Assembly (NCBI RefSeq): GCF_004770155.1
Contig: NZ_RQFA01000088.1
Span: forward strand, 1 to 49,245
Direction of reading: 5' to 3'
Origin: Leptospira gomenensis
GTDB taxonomy: Bacteria > Spirochaetota > Leptospiria > Leptospirales > Leptospiraceae
Length of the DNA: 49,245 nucleotides
Position numbers and translations under genes: made by a program. Below, piece after piece: positions 34,533 through 48,644 of the stretch (the first letter of the stretch is position 1; every line of letters starts with the position of its first letter). Under the pieces are notes generated by a model, which worked only from the letters and a program-made list of their open reading frames with translations, did no database searches and was not told where the DNA came from.

Positions 34533-35125
34533 TGGACTTCTCCTAAAATCAATTTTTCGTAGAGGGGGACGAAATTTTTCAGATAGGAAACGTCCCCGGA
34601 CGCTCTTGCCACGAGCATCGTTCCTCTCCAAGAACATTCTAATATTCGAATACGATTTCGGACGGATTCCGCACGCGGGTTCTCTTCGGGAAGCGACAAG
34701 GATTCGTAAATCCCCGTTTCGATCCGATGTAAGGAAACGGCCAGAGAATCTCGGAGCAACGGTTGGTCCTCCGAGGAAATTTGAGCCAAAAAATTGATCA
34801 AACAGGAAATCCCTTGGGGAAGGAGTTCCAGCTCCCAAGCGACTTTTCGTTGGTATAAATGGAGGAGAGACGTTTTATTTCGACCGGCTTCCGCCAAAAC
34901 CGAGTCATTCCAAAGAATCGCGTTTTGTACATACCTCTCCAATGCACGGAGCAAAAAGTCGCTCTTGGAATCGAAATAGTTGTAAAACGAACCTTTGGGA
35001 ATTCCGGCGGAATCCGCGATCTCTTGGATTCCGACGGCGTCAGGTCCGAATTTGCGAATCAAAGCGGTTCCGGTTTCTAAGATTGCGTTTCGTTTGGCGG
35101 TAGATGCTTCCTGGGAAAGTCGCAT
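34529..35125 (-). CDS. TetR-family transcriptional regulator
   Basis: A 198-residue TetR/AcrR protein. The N-terminal HTH is complete: AILETGTALIRKFGPDAVGI, then QEIADSAGIPKGSFYNYFDS, and KSDFLLRALERY. The C-terminal helical domain (about 75-195) should bind a small ligand, likely acyl-CoA-like given the coupled thioesterase. It is divergent from the SahR-like gene across about 300 bp carrying two matching 16-bp palindromes, the nearer 93 bp from its start. Confidence 0.87.
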   Translation of the reverse strand: MRLSQEASTAKRNAILETGTALIRKFGPDAVGIQEIADSAGIPKGSFYNYFDSKSDFLLRALERYVQNAILWNDSVLAEAGRNKTSLLHLYQRKVAWELELLPQGISCLINFLAQISSEDQPLLRDSLAVSLHRIETGIYESLSLPEENPRAESVRNRIRILECSWRGTMLVARASGDVSYLKNFVPLYEKLILGEVQ

Positions 35126-35217
35126 GATGGTTTATTTAAAGCGACTGGTCATATTAATTGCAAGTAAAATCCGAACGTTTGAGGGAGGAGATGCGCAATT
35201 TTGTTTAAGAATGAAAC

Positions 35218-35365
35218 TGTGTGGGAACTCACACAGGGAGGTTGGGTGGGCGGATCCGTTCCCGTTGTAGAATGCGAACGGTATTTTTTCGAGAACCGCG
35301 CGGGAGGTACCACATAAATTCGGAAAATTTTCGTATTTCCGGCCTTTCGTGTGAGTTCCCACACA
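35218..35365. repeat. Pair of 16-bp palindromic elements in inverted orientation
   Basis: GTGTGGGAACTCACAC at 35219-35234 and its exact reverse complement GTGTGAGTTCCCACAC at 35349-35364. Each is itself a palindrome with GTGTG/CACAC arms. A third partial match (GTGGGAACTC) lies at 35461-35470 inside the next gene. They could be operators for the TetR regulator, or the ends of a 146-bp mobile or structural element. I cannot decide from one locus. Confidence 0.6.
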
Positions 35366-35388
35366 AAAACTTTTCTACCATCCAAAAC

Positions 35389-35424
<36 letters not shown>

Positions 35425-35432
35425 TCGTTTCC

Positions 35433-36410
<978 letters not shown>

Positions 36411-36411
36411 C

Positions 36412-37722
<1,311 letters not shown>

Positions 37723-37829
37723 TCTGATTCGCGGATTTTTTCGAATACGGATTCCGAAACTTCGACTTTAGCGGTCGGAGTTTTTAGGGATCCGTCTCGG
37801 AAAGAACGTGCGGCGTCTTGCTCAAAACG

Positions 37830-38129
37830 ATGGCCTATGTTGTCACAGAACCCTGCAGAAACTGCAAATATACGTATTGTGCCTCCGTTTGCCCCGTCGA
37901 AGCCTTTCGAGAGGGCGCCGATTGTCTTTACATCGAACCTTCCATCTGTATCGATTGCAACAAATGCAGACCGGAATGTCCTGTCGAGGCGATTTATCCC
38001 GATTACGAAGTCCCGTCGATTTGGCGGAGCTGGATATCGGAAAATGCGGAAAGATCGAAAGTCTCCCCGGTCATATCGGACGTAAAAATTCCGCTCAAAA
38101 AAGAAGGCTGCGTCGATCCTGTTTTTTGA
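37830..38129 (+). CDS. 7Fe (3Fe-4S/4Fe-4S) ferredoxin
   Basis: A 99-residue ferredoxin of the FdxA/Azotobacter FdI type. Cys positions are 9, 12, 17, 21, 40, 43, 46 and 50, with Pro after Cys21 and Cys50: C-x7-C (9, 17) plus C50 serve the 3Fe-4S cluster and C40, C43, C46 and C21 the 4Fe-4S cluster, as known for the family. ATG 37830 gives the usual MAYVVTEPC start; a TTG at 37818 is less likely. It lies between ahcY and metH in the same direction. MetH needs low-potential electrons to repair oxidised cobalamin, so this ferredoxin is a candidate donor (inference). Confidence 0.88.
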   Translation: MAYVVTEPCRNCKYTYCASVCPVEAFREGADCLYIEPSICIDCNKCRPECPVEAIYPDYEVPSIWRSWISENAERSKVSPVISDVKIPLKKEGCVDPVF

Positions 38130-38145
38130 ATATTAAAATATCAAG
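38126..38145 (+). promoter_or_regulatory. Possible degenerate SahR site before metH
   Basis: TTGAATATT and AATATCAAG form an imperfect inverted repeat between the ferredoxin stop and metH. The words TTGA(t)ATT and ATATCAA recur in the 24-bp palindrome at 35401. It may be a weak second operator giving metH its own control. One base is inserted in the left arm, so this could be chance in AT-rich DNA. Confidence 0.3.
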
Positions 38146-38178
38146 TTATACTACTTTATAAAAACTGAAGAATTACCC

Positions 38179-41100
38179 ATGACTTACAAAGCTCAGAACT
38201 ACACCAATACATCATCAAAGGAGCTGCTCTCCTTGTTGGAAAAACGGATCCTCGTTATTGACGGCGCAATGGGGACCATGATTCAACGTTTCGGGTTGCA
38301 AGAAGACGACTTTCGGGGAAATATCCTCAAAGACCATCCGCATTCCCTGAAAGGAAACAACGAACTCCTTTGTTTGACCCGACCCGACGTTATCGAAGCG
38401 ATCCATCTCAAGTTTTTGGAAGCGGGTGCCAATATCATAGAAACGAATACCTTTAGTTCGAATCTGATTTCACAAGGAGACTACAAAACCGAATTTTTGG
38501 TCGCCGACTTGAATAAGGCAGCTGTAGCGTGCGCCCGGAACGCGGTCGAAAAATTCAAAAAGACGAATCCGGATCATCCTTGTTTCGTAGCGGGAGCGAT
38601 CGGGCCGACGACAAAGACCGCCACTCTTTCTCCGGACGTAAACAATCCCGCGTTTCGCGCCGTCACGTTCGACGATCTGGTAGCGGCTTTTTACGAACAG
38701 ACCCGGGCGCTTGTCGAGGCGGGAGTCGATCTTATTCTTCCGGAAACGAACATAGACACCCTCAATCTAAAGGCGGCGATTTTCGCCATCGAACAGGTAT
38801 TCGAAGATTTGAATATTCGGATACCTTTATGTCTTTCCGTAACCATTACCGACGCCTCCGGCAGAACCCTTTCGGGTCAGACGGTCGAGGCCTTTTATAA
38901 CTCCATCGCGCATTGTAATCCTCTTTCGGTAGGAATCAACTGCGCGCTCGGCGCGGACGAAATGCGTCCGTACATCGAAGAACTCTCGAGAGTCTCCTCC
39001 TGTTACATCAGCTGTTATCCAAACGCGGGGTTGCCGAACGCATTCGGCGGTTACGATCAAACTCCGGAGGAATTCGGAAAATATATTCAAGAATTTGCAA
39101 GTTCGGGCTGGCTGAACATCGCCGGAGGTTGTTGTGGAACCACTCCGGAACATATCGCGGAGGCGGCGAAAGCGGTCCGCGGGAAAAAAGCCAGGGTTCT
39201 TCCCCAAATAGCGGACATTACCCGTCTTTCCGGTCTGGAACCGTTGAACGTCACACCCGACAAAGGATTCCTGCTCGTCGGCGAGAGAACGAACGTGACG
39301 GGATCTCCGAAATTCAAAAAACTCATCATCGAAGGGAACTTCGAAGAGGCGGTTTCCGTCGCTTTACAACAGGTCGAAGCGGGCGCGAACATCATCGACA
39401 TCAACTTCGACGAAGCGTTGTTAGACGGAGAAGCGTCGATGAGACATTTCCTAAACCTCATCGCGGGAGAACCCGACATCGCGAAAGTTCCTTTTATGAT
39501 CGATTCCTCCAAGTGGAGCGTACTCGAAGAAGGTCTGAAGTGTATTCAAGGGAAACCGATCGTAAACTCGATTTCTCTCAAAGAAGGGGAAACAAAATTC
39601 CTCGAATACGCGCGTAAGATAAAACGATACGGCGCGGCCGCCATCGTCATGGCGTTCGACGAACAGGGGCAAGCGGCGACCAAAGACGATAAGGTGCGCA
39701 TCTGCAAACGGGCGTACGATCTTCTCGTTACGAAAGCCGATTTTAATCCGAACGATATCATATTCGATCCGAACATTCTTACGGTCGCTACGGGAATCGA
39801 AGAACACAACAACTACGCGATGGATTTCATCGAAGCCGTCCGCGAAATCAAAAAAATCTGCCCCGGCGCAAAAGTATCCGGCGGTTTATCCAACGTTTCC
39901 TTTTCTTTTCGCGGTAACAATCCGGTCCGCGAGGCCATGCATTCCGTGTTCTTATACTACGCGATCCAAGCAGGGATGGATATGGCGATCGTAAATGCGG
40001 GAATGCTCGCGGTCTACGAGGAGATTTCGAAGGATCTATTAGAATATGTTGAAGATGTAATATTAAATAGAAGACCTGACGCCACCGAACGTCTCGTCGA
40101 ATTCGCCGAAAATTTCAAAACTTCCGGAGACAAGGCGGATAAAAAAGGCGAATCCTGGAGGGAAGGGACTACGGTCGAGGAACGACTTTCGCACGCTCTC
40201 GTCAAAGGAATCGTAGAATATATCGATCAGGATACGGAGGAAGCCCGCGCTAAATACGGACGTCCGTTATCCGTCATTGAAGGACCTTTGATGGACGGAA
40301 TGAAAATCGTGGGCGAACTGTTCGGAGCCGGTAAGATGTTTCTTCCTCAGGTGGTCAAAAGCGCCCGGGTTATGAAAAAATCGGTCGCTTATCTTTTGCC
40401 TTTTATGGAGGAGGAAAAAAGCTCGGAGGAAAACTCGACCCGACAAAAATTCCTCATCGCGACGGTAAAGGGAGACGTTCACGATATCGGAAAGAACATA
40501 GTAGGAGTGGTGCTCGCCTGTAACAATTACGAGGTTATAGATTTAGGAGTAATGGTTCCGACCGAAAAAATCCTGGAAGAAGCAAAGAAGCATAACGCGG
40601 ATATCATCGGTCTTTCCGGTCTCATTACTCCTTCCTTGGACGAGATGGTTCACGTGGCTTCGGAAATGAAACGCACCGGATTCGAAGTGCCTTTGTTGAT
40701 CGGGGGAGCGACCACGAGTTCTGCGCATACCGCGGTGAAAATCGCACCCGCATACGATCATCCGGTAGTACACGTCGTGGACGCGTCGCGAGTCGTGAAC
40801 GTGGTCAATCAGCTTCTTCATCCGGATTTAAAGGAAACATACGCCAAAAAAATCAAAGAAGATCAGATTAAGGCTAGAGAGAATTATTTCAACACCAGAG
40901 CGGAACGTAAACTCGTATCCCTCGAACAAGCAAGGGACAACAAGGAACAGATCGACTGGGAGACGTCTACGATCGACAAACCGCTGTTTGTCGGAACGAA
41001 GGTTTTCGACGAGGAGATTTCCTTGGAAACTTTGGTTCCTTTCATAGACTGGACCCCGTTTTTTACCGCATGGGAATTAAAGGGAAGATATCCCGCGATT

Positions 41101-41916
41101 TTGGAAAGCGAAACCACGGGTAAACAAGCCCGCGAATTGTTTGCGGACGCGCAAACATTGATGAAGACCATCATAGACGGAAAACTTTTCCGAACCAAGG
41201 GTGTGATAGGAATTTATCCGGCGAATTCGGTAGGAGACGATATCGAGGTTTACTCCGACGAGTTTCGCTCCGGTATTCTTACGGTGTTCCACACTCTACG
41301 TCAACAGATCCAGAAAGAGGATGGAGAACCTAATTACTGTTTGGCGGACTTCGTCGCACCTAAATCCTCAGAAAGAATCGATTATATCGGAGGATTCGCG
41401 GTTACGGCGGGTCACGGGGTGGAAGAATTCGCGAAACGATTCGAAAACAACCACGACGACTACAATTCGATTATGGCGAAGGCATTGGGCGACCGCTTCG
41501 CCGAAGCGTTTGCGGAATATATGCACTTTAAGGTAAGAACGGAATACTGGGGTTATACAAAAGACGAAAACCTTTCCACTGAGGATCTTATCCGAGAACG
41601 TTATCGTGGAATCCGTCCCGCAGCCGGTTATCCAGCCTCTCCGGATCATACCGAAAAACGCGTGTTATTCGATCTCCTTCAAGCGGAAAAAAACACGGGG
41701 ATCACCCTCACGGAACACTTCGCGATGTGGCCGGCGAGTTCGGTGAGCGGTTTGTATTTCGCACATCCGCAATCGAAGTATTTTGCGGTCGCCAAAATCA
41801 ACCGAGATCAGGTGGAAGACTACGCAAAACGAAAAGGTATGAATGTGGAAACCGCGGAACGTTGGTTGGCTCCGAATCTCGCGTATGATCCGTTGGCGAT
41901 TTCGGCGGCCCGCTGA
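38179..41916 (+). CDS. metH: Cobalamin-dependent methionine synthase
   Basis: A 1245-residue MetH with all four modules in order. The homocysteine domain has the Zn ligands C255 (GINCALG) and C318, C319 (GGCCGT); the folate domain has [16 protein letters not shown]; the cap and B12 domain has [13 protein letters not shown] with the cobalt-binding H768; the activation domain has [12 protein letters not shown] near the C-terminus. It transfers a methyl group from methyl-tetrahydrofolate to homocysteine, giving methionine. No cobalamin or SAM riboswitch is visible in the 49 bp upstream, in line with control by the SahR-like protein. The frame is intact and the length is as expected. Confidence 0.97.
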   Translation: MTYKAQNYTNTSSKELLSLLEKRILVIDGAMGTMIQRFGLQEDDFRGNILKDHPHSLKGNNELLCLTRPDVIEAIHLKFLEAGANIIETNTFSSNLISQGDYKTEFLVADLNKAAVACARNAVEKFKKTNPDHPCFVAGAIGPTTKTATLSPDVNNPAFRAVTFDDLVAAFYEQTRALVEAGVDLILPETNIDTLNLKAAIFAIEQVFEDLNIRIPLCLSVTITDASGRTLSGQTVEAFYNSIAHCNPLSVGINCALGADEMRPYIEELSRVSSCYISCYPNAGLPNAFGGYDQTPEEFGKYIQEFASSGWLNIAGGCCGTTPEHIAEAAKAVRGKKARVLPQIADITRLSGLEPLNVTPDKGFLLVGERTNVTGSPKFKKLIIEGNFEEAVSVALQQVEAGANIIDINFDEALLDGEASMRHFLNLIAGEPDIAKVPFMIDSSKWSVLEEGLKCIQGKPIVNSISLKEGETKFLEYARKIKRYGAAAIVMAFDEQGQAATKDDKVRICKRAYDLLVTKADFNPNDIIFDPNILTVATGIEEHNNYAMDFIEAVREIKKICPGAKVSGGLSNVSFSFRGNNPVREAMHSVFLYYAIQAGMDMAIVNAGMLAVYEEISKDLLEYVEDVILNRRPDATERLVEFAENFKTSGDKADKKGESWREGTTVEERLSHALVKGIVEYIDQDTEEARAKYGRPLSVIEGPLMDGMKIVGELFGAGKMFLPQVVKSARVMKKSVAYLLPFMEEEKSSEENSTRQKFLIATVKGDVHDIGKNIVGVVLACNNYEVIDLGVMVPTEKILEEAKKHNADIIGLSGLITPSLDEMVHVASEMKRTGFEVPLLIGGATTSSAHTAVKIAPAYDHPVVHVVDASRVVNVVNQLLHPDLKETYAKKIKEDQIKARENYFNTRAERKLVSLEQARDNKEQIDWETSTIDKPLFVGTKVFDEEISLETLVPFIDWTPFFTAWELKGRYPAILESETTGKQARELFADAQTLMKTIIDGKLFRTKGVIGIYPANSVGDDIEVYSDEFRSGILTVFHTLRQQIQKEDGEPNYCLADFVAPKSSERIDYIGGFAVTAGHGVEEFAKRFENNHDDYNSIMAKALGDRFAEAFAEYMHFKVRTEYWGYTKDENLSTEDLIRERYRGIRPAAGYPASPDHTEKRVLFDLLQAEKNTGITLTEHFAMWPASSVSGLYFAHPQSKYFAVAKINRDQVEDYAKRKGMNVETAERWLAPNLAYDPLAISAAR

Positions 41917-42072
41917 AACTTCGAAACGGGGTGATCGGGTTCCCTGGAATCGTTTGGAATGGATAGTAGAGGAACGTTTCCGGAACAGCGGGAAATATTT
42001 TTTACGACGAAAAACGTTTCCCATTTTATTTATGGTTTTCCGCGCGATCCGTTTTCCGTCTAATCAGTAACG

Positions 42073-42402
42073 ATGAGACCCGCGGTACCCAATCACCCTT
42101 CGGTTCACAATCACGGACCGGTGTTTTCGGAGACAAAAACCTCCTCGGAGGAATTTTCGTTTCATCCGTCGTTGATTTCCTGGTTGAAAGACCCGCTCCG
42201 ACTTACGGGAAACGAAATTCTTACGTTAACCGAAATTGGATGCACAGACAATTCCTGTCCGGTCATCGAGACTTGTTTGGAAGTGTTTACGGATTCTAAG
42301 ACGACTTCTCCGCGACATAGGATTCGTTTCGGAAGAGCCAAACACCTGATCAGCAAAATGGATCTTGCGTTTTCCCTAAAAAAACAAGGGATCGTAGAAT
42401 AA
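42073..42402 (+). CDS. Small conserved protein with paired-Cys motif
   Basis: A 109-residue soluble protein. The middle EIGCTDNSCPVIETCLEVFT has the pattern E-x-x-C-x4-CP-x-x-ET seen in a family of about 110-residue bacterial proteins whose function I do not know; the following FGRAKHLISKMDLAFSLKK has the basic helix of that family. A metal or Fe-S ligand role for the Cys is possible but unproven. It lies downstream of metH by 157 bp in the same direction, without an obvious link. ATG 42073 fits. Confidence 0.6.
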   Translation: MRPAVPNHPSVHNHGPVFSETKTSSEEFSFHPSLISWLKDPLRLTGNEILTLTEIGCTDNSCPVIETCLEVFTDSKTTSPRHRIRFGRAKHLISKMDLAFSLKKQGIVE

Positions 42403-42488
42403 AACAAAACCTAGGAAAGATTTCGATCGTGAATCTCGCGGTGACAGATCGGATGTAATTTTCCTACGTCTTATTTATTTAAGAGATA

Positions 42489-43436
<948 letters not shown>

Positions 43437-43462
43437 AACCCGTTGTCTCCGTAAGACTATTA

Positions 43463-43497
<35 letters not shown>

Positions 43498-43544
43498 GAG
43501 GATGATTTTTCAAGGATTTCCCCCAAAATCTGCCCCGAGGTCGT

Positions 43545-44840
43545 ATGGAAACCAAAATTAAAAACTTCGGCGATTGTTCCGTTCCCAGTCCCGCTGAATA
43601 TGAATACTATACTAGCGATTCTTCCAGGCTTTTATTCCGAACCGTGTTCCAAAACGAAGAGGATTGGAATTCCTACGTCAAAAACGGACCGGATTTTTTC
43701 GAACAAGCGGGTCCCCGGGAAAAAATATATTTCCATCCTAAGGAAGTGACCGCGGGGATCGTCACCTGCGGAGGTCTTTGTCCCGGAATCAACGACGTCA
43801 TCCGGGGGATCGTAATGGAATTGTTTTATCGGTACGGGGTTTCGAGGATCCTCGGATTTCCGTTCGGTTACCAAGGGTTGGTGAAAAAACACGGGCACAA
43901 ACCGATCGAACTGACTCCCGAAAAAGTGGCGCATATCGTGGAAGAAGGGGGTTCGATGCTCGCTTCCTCGCGCGGAAACCAATCTCCCTCGGAGATGGTG
44001 GATTATCTGAGTTTGTACGGAGTCAAGATGTTGTTCTGCATCGGAGGAGACGGCACGTTACGCGGTGCTCGGGAAATCGTGGACGAAATCGAACGCAGAG
44101 GAGAACAGATCTCCGTGATTGGAATTCCCAAAACGATCGACAACGACATAAACTACGTACAAAAAACGTTCGGTTTTTCCACGGCGTTTTCCAAGGCGAT
44201 GGAAGCGGTTGAATGCGCCCACGTGGAAGCGAAAGGTGCGCCCAACGGAATCGGTCTCGTAAAACTGATGGGACGACATTCCGGTTTTATCGCCGTGAAC
44301 GCCGCACTGGCCTCGCGCAACGTCAACTATTGTCTGATTCCCGAAGTGAAGTTCGATCTTTTCGGAAACGGCGCCTTTCTGGACGAACTCAAAAAACGGA
44401 TCCTCAAACGGGGACACGCGGTCATCATCGTCGCGGAAGGCGCGGGACAACATTTTTTCGAAACCACGGGCGAACGGGATCCTTCCGGTAATTTAAAACT
44501 CAAGGACATTGGAATCCATCTTAAGGATACGATGGGAGAATTTTTCCGCAAGGAGGACATTCCCGTTAACATCAAATACATCGATCCGAGTTATATCATC
44601 CGCTCGATTCCCGCCAACCCGGAAGATTCCGTCTTTTGCGGCTTTTTGGCTCAGAACGCGGTCCACGCGGCGATGGCCGGTAAAACCGATATGGTCGTGG
44701 GAATGTGGAACAACGTATTCACTCATCTCCCGATTTCGGTCGCTATCCAGGAACGAAAAGTGTTACAACCGGACAGAAGCACGTTATGGAGATCGCTCCT
44801 CGCCTCCACGGGGCAACCGGCGCATATGACGGCTAAATAA
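43545..44840 (+). CDS. 6-phosphofructokinase, ATP type with Gly/Lys signature
   Basis: A 431-residue PFK. Motifs: [13 protein letters not shown] (substrate loop), [10 protein letters not shown] with G170 at the position that distinguishes ATP from PPi users, and IPKTIDNDI with K196 where E. coli PfkA has Gly and PPi enzymes have Lys. The Gly plus Lys combination is known from trypanosome and plant-type PFKs that use ATP, so ATP use is the better guess. It phosphorylates fructose 6-phosphate in glycolysis. Leptospira relies mainly on fatty acids, so its role may be limited. The frame is complete and AGG lies upstream of ATG 43545. Confidence 0.9.
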   Translation: METKIKNFGDCSVPSPAEYEYYTSDSSRLLFRTVFQNEEDWNSYVKNGPDFFEQAGPREKIYFHPKEVTAGIVTCGGLCPGINDVIRGIVMELFYRYGVSRILGFPFGYQGLVKKHGHKPIELTPEKVAHIVEEGGSMLASSRGNQSPSEMVDYLSLYGVKMLFCIGGDGTLRGAREIVDEIERRGEQISVIGIPKTIDNDINYVQKTFGFSTAFSKAMEAVECAHVEAKGAPNGIGLVKLMGRHSGFIAVNAALASRNVNYCLIPEVKFDLFGNGAFLDELKKRILKRGHAVIIVAEGAGQHFFETTGERDPSGNLKLKDIGIHLKDTMGEFFRKEDIPVNIKYIDPSYIIRSIPANPEDSVFCGFLAQNAVHAAMAGKTDMVVGMWNNVFTHLPISVAIQERKVLQPDRSTLWRSLLASTGQPAHMTAK

Positions 44841-45084
44841 ATTTCGAATATTCTAAAAATAGAAAACGTTCACGGATGTGCGTCAGCGATGCGGAGGGCG
44901 CTCGCGTCCCGAACGTTTTGCCTACGTTAGGCGAAACGGCTTTACGGAGCCGCGGTTCTTTTCGGGAAAGAAAAAAATCATTACGATCGTTTTCGCAAAA
45001 CGAGAAGGGATGAGTCGCTTCGCGACGAACCCGGAGTCAGCGCGGCCTTCCGAGCGAAGCGAGGAAGGAGACGCCCCGAACCGA
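44841..45084. other. Convergent intergenic region with several hairpins
   Basis: Between two convergent genes. GTTTTGCCTA/TAGGCGAAAC (44915-44924 with 44928-44937, one mismatch), GTCGC-ttc-GCGAC (45014-45026) and CCTTCC/GGAAGG (45046-45051 with 45063-45068) can form stems. None has a clear T-run, but they could slow polymerases from both sides. No gene seen. Confidence 0.45.
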
Positions 45085-46833
45085 CTACGGCAATCGCACC
45101 ATAAACAGGGTATAATCGTCGTGAGGATCCGCGTCTCCTCGGAAGGCATCGGTCGTATCGATGATCAGTTCCTTCAACGTCCCGAGCGGCATTTCACCGT
45201 TGCGTTCTATGAGTCTGGTGAGATTTTCGAGTCCGTACATTTCGCTCGACTCGTTCATCGCTTCGCTCACTCCGTCCGTATACAGAATCAACAAATCTCC
45301 CGGCGAATAATCGATCTCGTGTTCGTCGATTTCGGATTCCTTGATTCCGAGAGGCATTCCTTTTCCGGAAAGGGAAATCACCTTTTTTTCTTTCGCTTTG
45401 TAGAGTAGTTGTTCGTTGTGTCCGGCGCTCGAATACCGGATCCTTCGTTTGGCCATATTGATACGCACGAGCATCACGGTGACGAACATAAAATATCCGG
45501 ACTTTTCCTGGATGATTCTGTTGGCGCTCATCAGACTGATACTCGTCGAGGAATTCCGCGAAACCTCGCCCGCGATGATGGTTTTGGAGAATTCCATAAA
45601 AAGAGCGGCGGCGATTCCTTTTCCGGAAACGTCCGCGATCAGAACGCTCACTTCGTCGGGATTGTGATAGATAAGATCGTAAAAATCGCCGCCGATTTCC
45701 TTGGATGCGATATAACTCGTCTCCAATTCCAAACCTTGGATTTTTTTCGGTATGTTCGGAAGCGAATTGAGCTGAATCTGGGAGGCGATCTGCATGTCGC
45801 GGCGGATCGAATTCAACTTTTCCTTTTGTTCTTTAGAAAGAAGGGAATTGTACGCTTCCGCGATCTGATTGGAAATCGTACTGAGAATGTTCTGATCCGC
45901 TTCGTCAAAACTGTCCCCGGACTTTTTGTCCGCGGCGTTTAAAATTCCCACGATCTTTCCGTCCTGGCGAATCGGAACCGAAATGAAGGACTTGGTTTTA
46001 TATCGTTCGGGGCGAATCCAATCTTCCGTCAGAACGGACGTGTTTTGAACGAGAATCGGTTCTCCGGTTTCCAGGATTTTCCGGATCACACCTTCTTTTT
46101 CGTTGATGAACTGTTCCTCTTCTTCGAGGGAAAACCCGATGCTCTTTTTGAGTTCGTATTTTCCGTTTTTGGAATTGAAAAAAATCAGAGAAACCCGTTC
46201 CGCCCCCATCACGTCCGAGATGGAATGTACGGTAAGATTGAGAAATTGATCCATTTCTGCGATGTTCGAAATCGCCTGACTGAGCTGGAAGAGACAATCC
46301 AATTCGTTGGCGCGAAGACGTAGGTCTCGGATCAATCTTCGATTTCGGATCGCTATCGCGGCGAGATCGGAAAGATATTGCAAAACCTTAATGTCTTTGT
46401 TGGTGAACTCCTTTCTACCGAGTGAGTTGACCGCCTCCAGGACACCTTGGATTTCTCCCTGTGTGCTCATGGGAACGCAGATGAGATTGTTGGTTACGAA
46501 TCCGACCGTATCGTCTATGTTTCTATAAATTCGAGGATCGTTGGCCGCGTCGTTGACGATGACCGGCTCCAAGGTTTCCAAAACCATTCCTGCGATTCCC
46601 TTGCCGCGAGGGACTTTCAATTCCGTTAAGGATTCGCCCTTGGTGCCTTTTACGACGTTGAATACGAGACAATCTTCGTCCCGATCGTAAAGAAGTAAGG
46701 AACAACCTTCCGAATTGAGAACGTCTTTGGTGGTATCGATGATGATTCCGAGAAGTTCTTCGAGGTCGTCGGTCGAATTGATTCTCGCCGTGATATCGGA
46801 TATTAGGGATAAGGATAGTTGCCTTTCGCTCAT
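45085..46833 (-). CDS. GAF-GAF-SpoIIE (PP2C) phosphatase
   Basis: A 582-residue signalling protein: a first GAF domain (about residues 18-165, [20 protein letters not shown]), a second GAF (about 185-335, [18 protein letters not shown]), a short coiled linker, and a SpoIIE-type phosphatase domain from about 375 ([60 protein letters not shown]). The acidic metal-binding residues are present. Such enzymes dephosphorylate anti-sigma-factor antagonists in partner-switching systems; the GAF ligands are unknown. No anti-sigma partner is in the window. ATG at 46833. Confidence 0.92.
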   Translation of the reverse strand: MSERQLSLSLISDITARINSTDDLEELLGIIIDTTKDVLNSEGCSLLLYDRDEDCLVFNVVKGTKGESLTELKVPRGKGIAGMVLETLEPVIVNDAANDPRIYRNIDDTVGFVTNNLICVPMSTQGEIQGVLEAVNSLGRKEFTNKDIKVLQYLSDLAAIAIRNRRLIRDLRLRANELDCLFQLSQAISNIAEMDQFLNLTVHSISDVMGAERVSLIFFNSKNGKYELKKSIGFSLEEEEQFINEKEGVIRKILETGEPILVQNTSVLTEDWIRPERYKTKSFISVPIRQDGKIVGILNAADKKSGDSFDEADQNILSTISNQIAEAYNSLLSKEQKEKLNSIRRDMQIASQIQLNSLPNIPKKIQGLELETSYIASKEIGGDFYDLIYHNPDEVSVLIADVSGKGIAAALFMEFSKTIIAGEVSRNSSTSISLMSANRIIQEKSGYFMFVTVMLVRINMAKRRIRYSSAGHNEQLLYKAKEKKVISLSGKGMPLGIKESEIDEHEIDYSPGDLLILYTDGVSEAMNESSEMYGLENLTRLIERNGEMPLGTLKELIIDTTDAFRGDADPHDDYTLFMVRLP

Positions 46834-46939
46834 AAAGGGGATGTAACGAACCGTTCTTCGAAAAGAATGGGATCATTGGAGCCGGGAAAGACTTCCCTGT
46901 CAAGGAGTTTCAACGAAGCGACGAAGAAGTGGCGAAGGT

Positions 46940-47833
<894 letters not shown>

Positions 47834-47915
47834 CCCTCTCTCTGTCATCTCCGAAATCGGAACAGGACCTAAGAGGAAAAAACAGGTGATCGAAATTCCG
47901 AAAAAGATAAATCCG

Positions 47916-48644
47916 ATGAAGAACGTTTTGTTGACCGGAGGAAGCGGAGGGCTCGGAAGAGCTCTCGTCGTATCTCTGATCGGAGAGGGATACGCGGTTA
48001 CCAACCTCGACGTACAGGAACCGAAGATCGTTCTTCCCGGAGAAAGATTTTTACGAACGGATCTGACGAAGGACGATTCGATTTCAGAGTCAATGCAAAA
48101 TTGGAAGCGGCAGTGCGTCACGGAAGACATGCAGGTTCCCGTTTCGTTTGTTCATTGCGCCGGCTACGGAGGACCGTATCACACGATCCTATCCGTATCG
48201 GAAGAAGAATGGGATCGGATTTTTTCCGTAAATCTCAGGTCGGCGTTTCGGATCGTCAAAGAGGTATTACCGGAGTTTCAGAAGAGGAGTTTCGGAAGGA
48301 TCCTGATGATCGCATCGTCTTTGTCGATCAAAGGTTCCGCGAACTCGGTCGCTTATTCCGCCTCCAAACACGCGTTAGTCGGATTTGTAAAATCCCTCGC
48401 GCACGAGTGGGGAGAATACGGAATCACCGTAAACGCGATCAGCCCGGGGTATATGGAAACATCTATGGGGATCCAAGAAGACCAAGTAAACGATCATCGA
48501 AAAAAAATCATCGATATGACCCCGTCTAAAAAAATCGCATCCCCGGAAGAGATCGCCCGGGTTGCCCGTTTCCTTTTGGAGGAAGAATCGAATTATATCA
48601 ACGGTTCCAACTGGACCATCGACGGCGGTATTACCGCGATATAA
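47916..48644 (+). CDS. Short-chain dehydrogenase/reductase
   Basis: A 242-residue [18 protein letters not shown] is the TGxxxGxG cofactor motif, FVHCAGYGG replaces the usual NNAG, the catalytic set is S in ASSLSIKGS plus Y-x3-K in [10 protein letters not shown], and [15 protein letters not shown] is the normal C-terminus of the FabG-like group. It reduces or oxidises a carbonyl/alcohol with NAD(P); substrate unknown. ATG 47916 is preferred; a start at 47811 would overlap the argB start and add 35 residues unlike the family. Divergent from argB across about 100 bp. Confidence 0.87.
   Translation: MKNVLLTGGSGGLGRALVVSLIGEGYAVTNLDVQEPKIVLPGERFLRTDLTKDDSISESMQNWKRQCVTEDMQVPVSFVHCAGYGGPYHTILSVSEEEWDRIFSVNLRSAFRIVKEVLPEFQKRSFGRILMIASSLSIKGSANSVAYSASKHALVGFVKSLAHEWGEYGITVNAISPGYMETSMGIQEDQVNDHRKKIIDMTPSKKIASPEEIARVARFLLEEESNYINGSNWTIDGGITAI

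Noticed and set aside
34533..34838. Extended N-terminus of the thioesterase
   Set aside because: It is the antiphase shadow of the TetR gene; ATGA overlap at 34529-34532 marks the true start.
38130..38178. Cobalamin or SAM riboswitch before metH
   Set aside because: The gap is only 49 bp and AT-rich, too short for any known B12 or SAM riboswitch.
41976..42004. Terminator after metH
   Set aside because: TTTCC/GGAAA with a T-run following is only a 5-bp stem; too weak to call.
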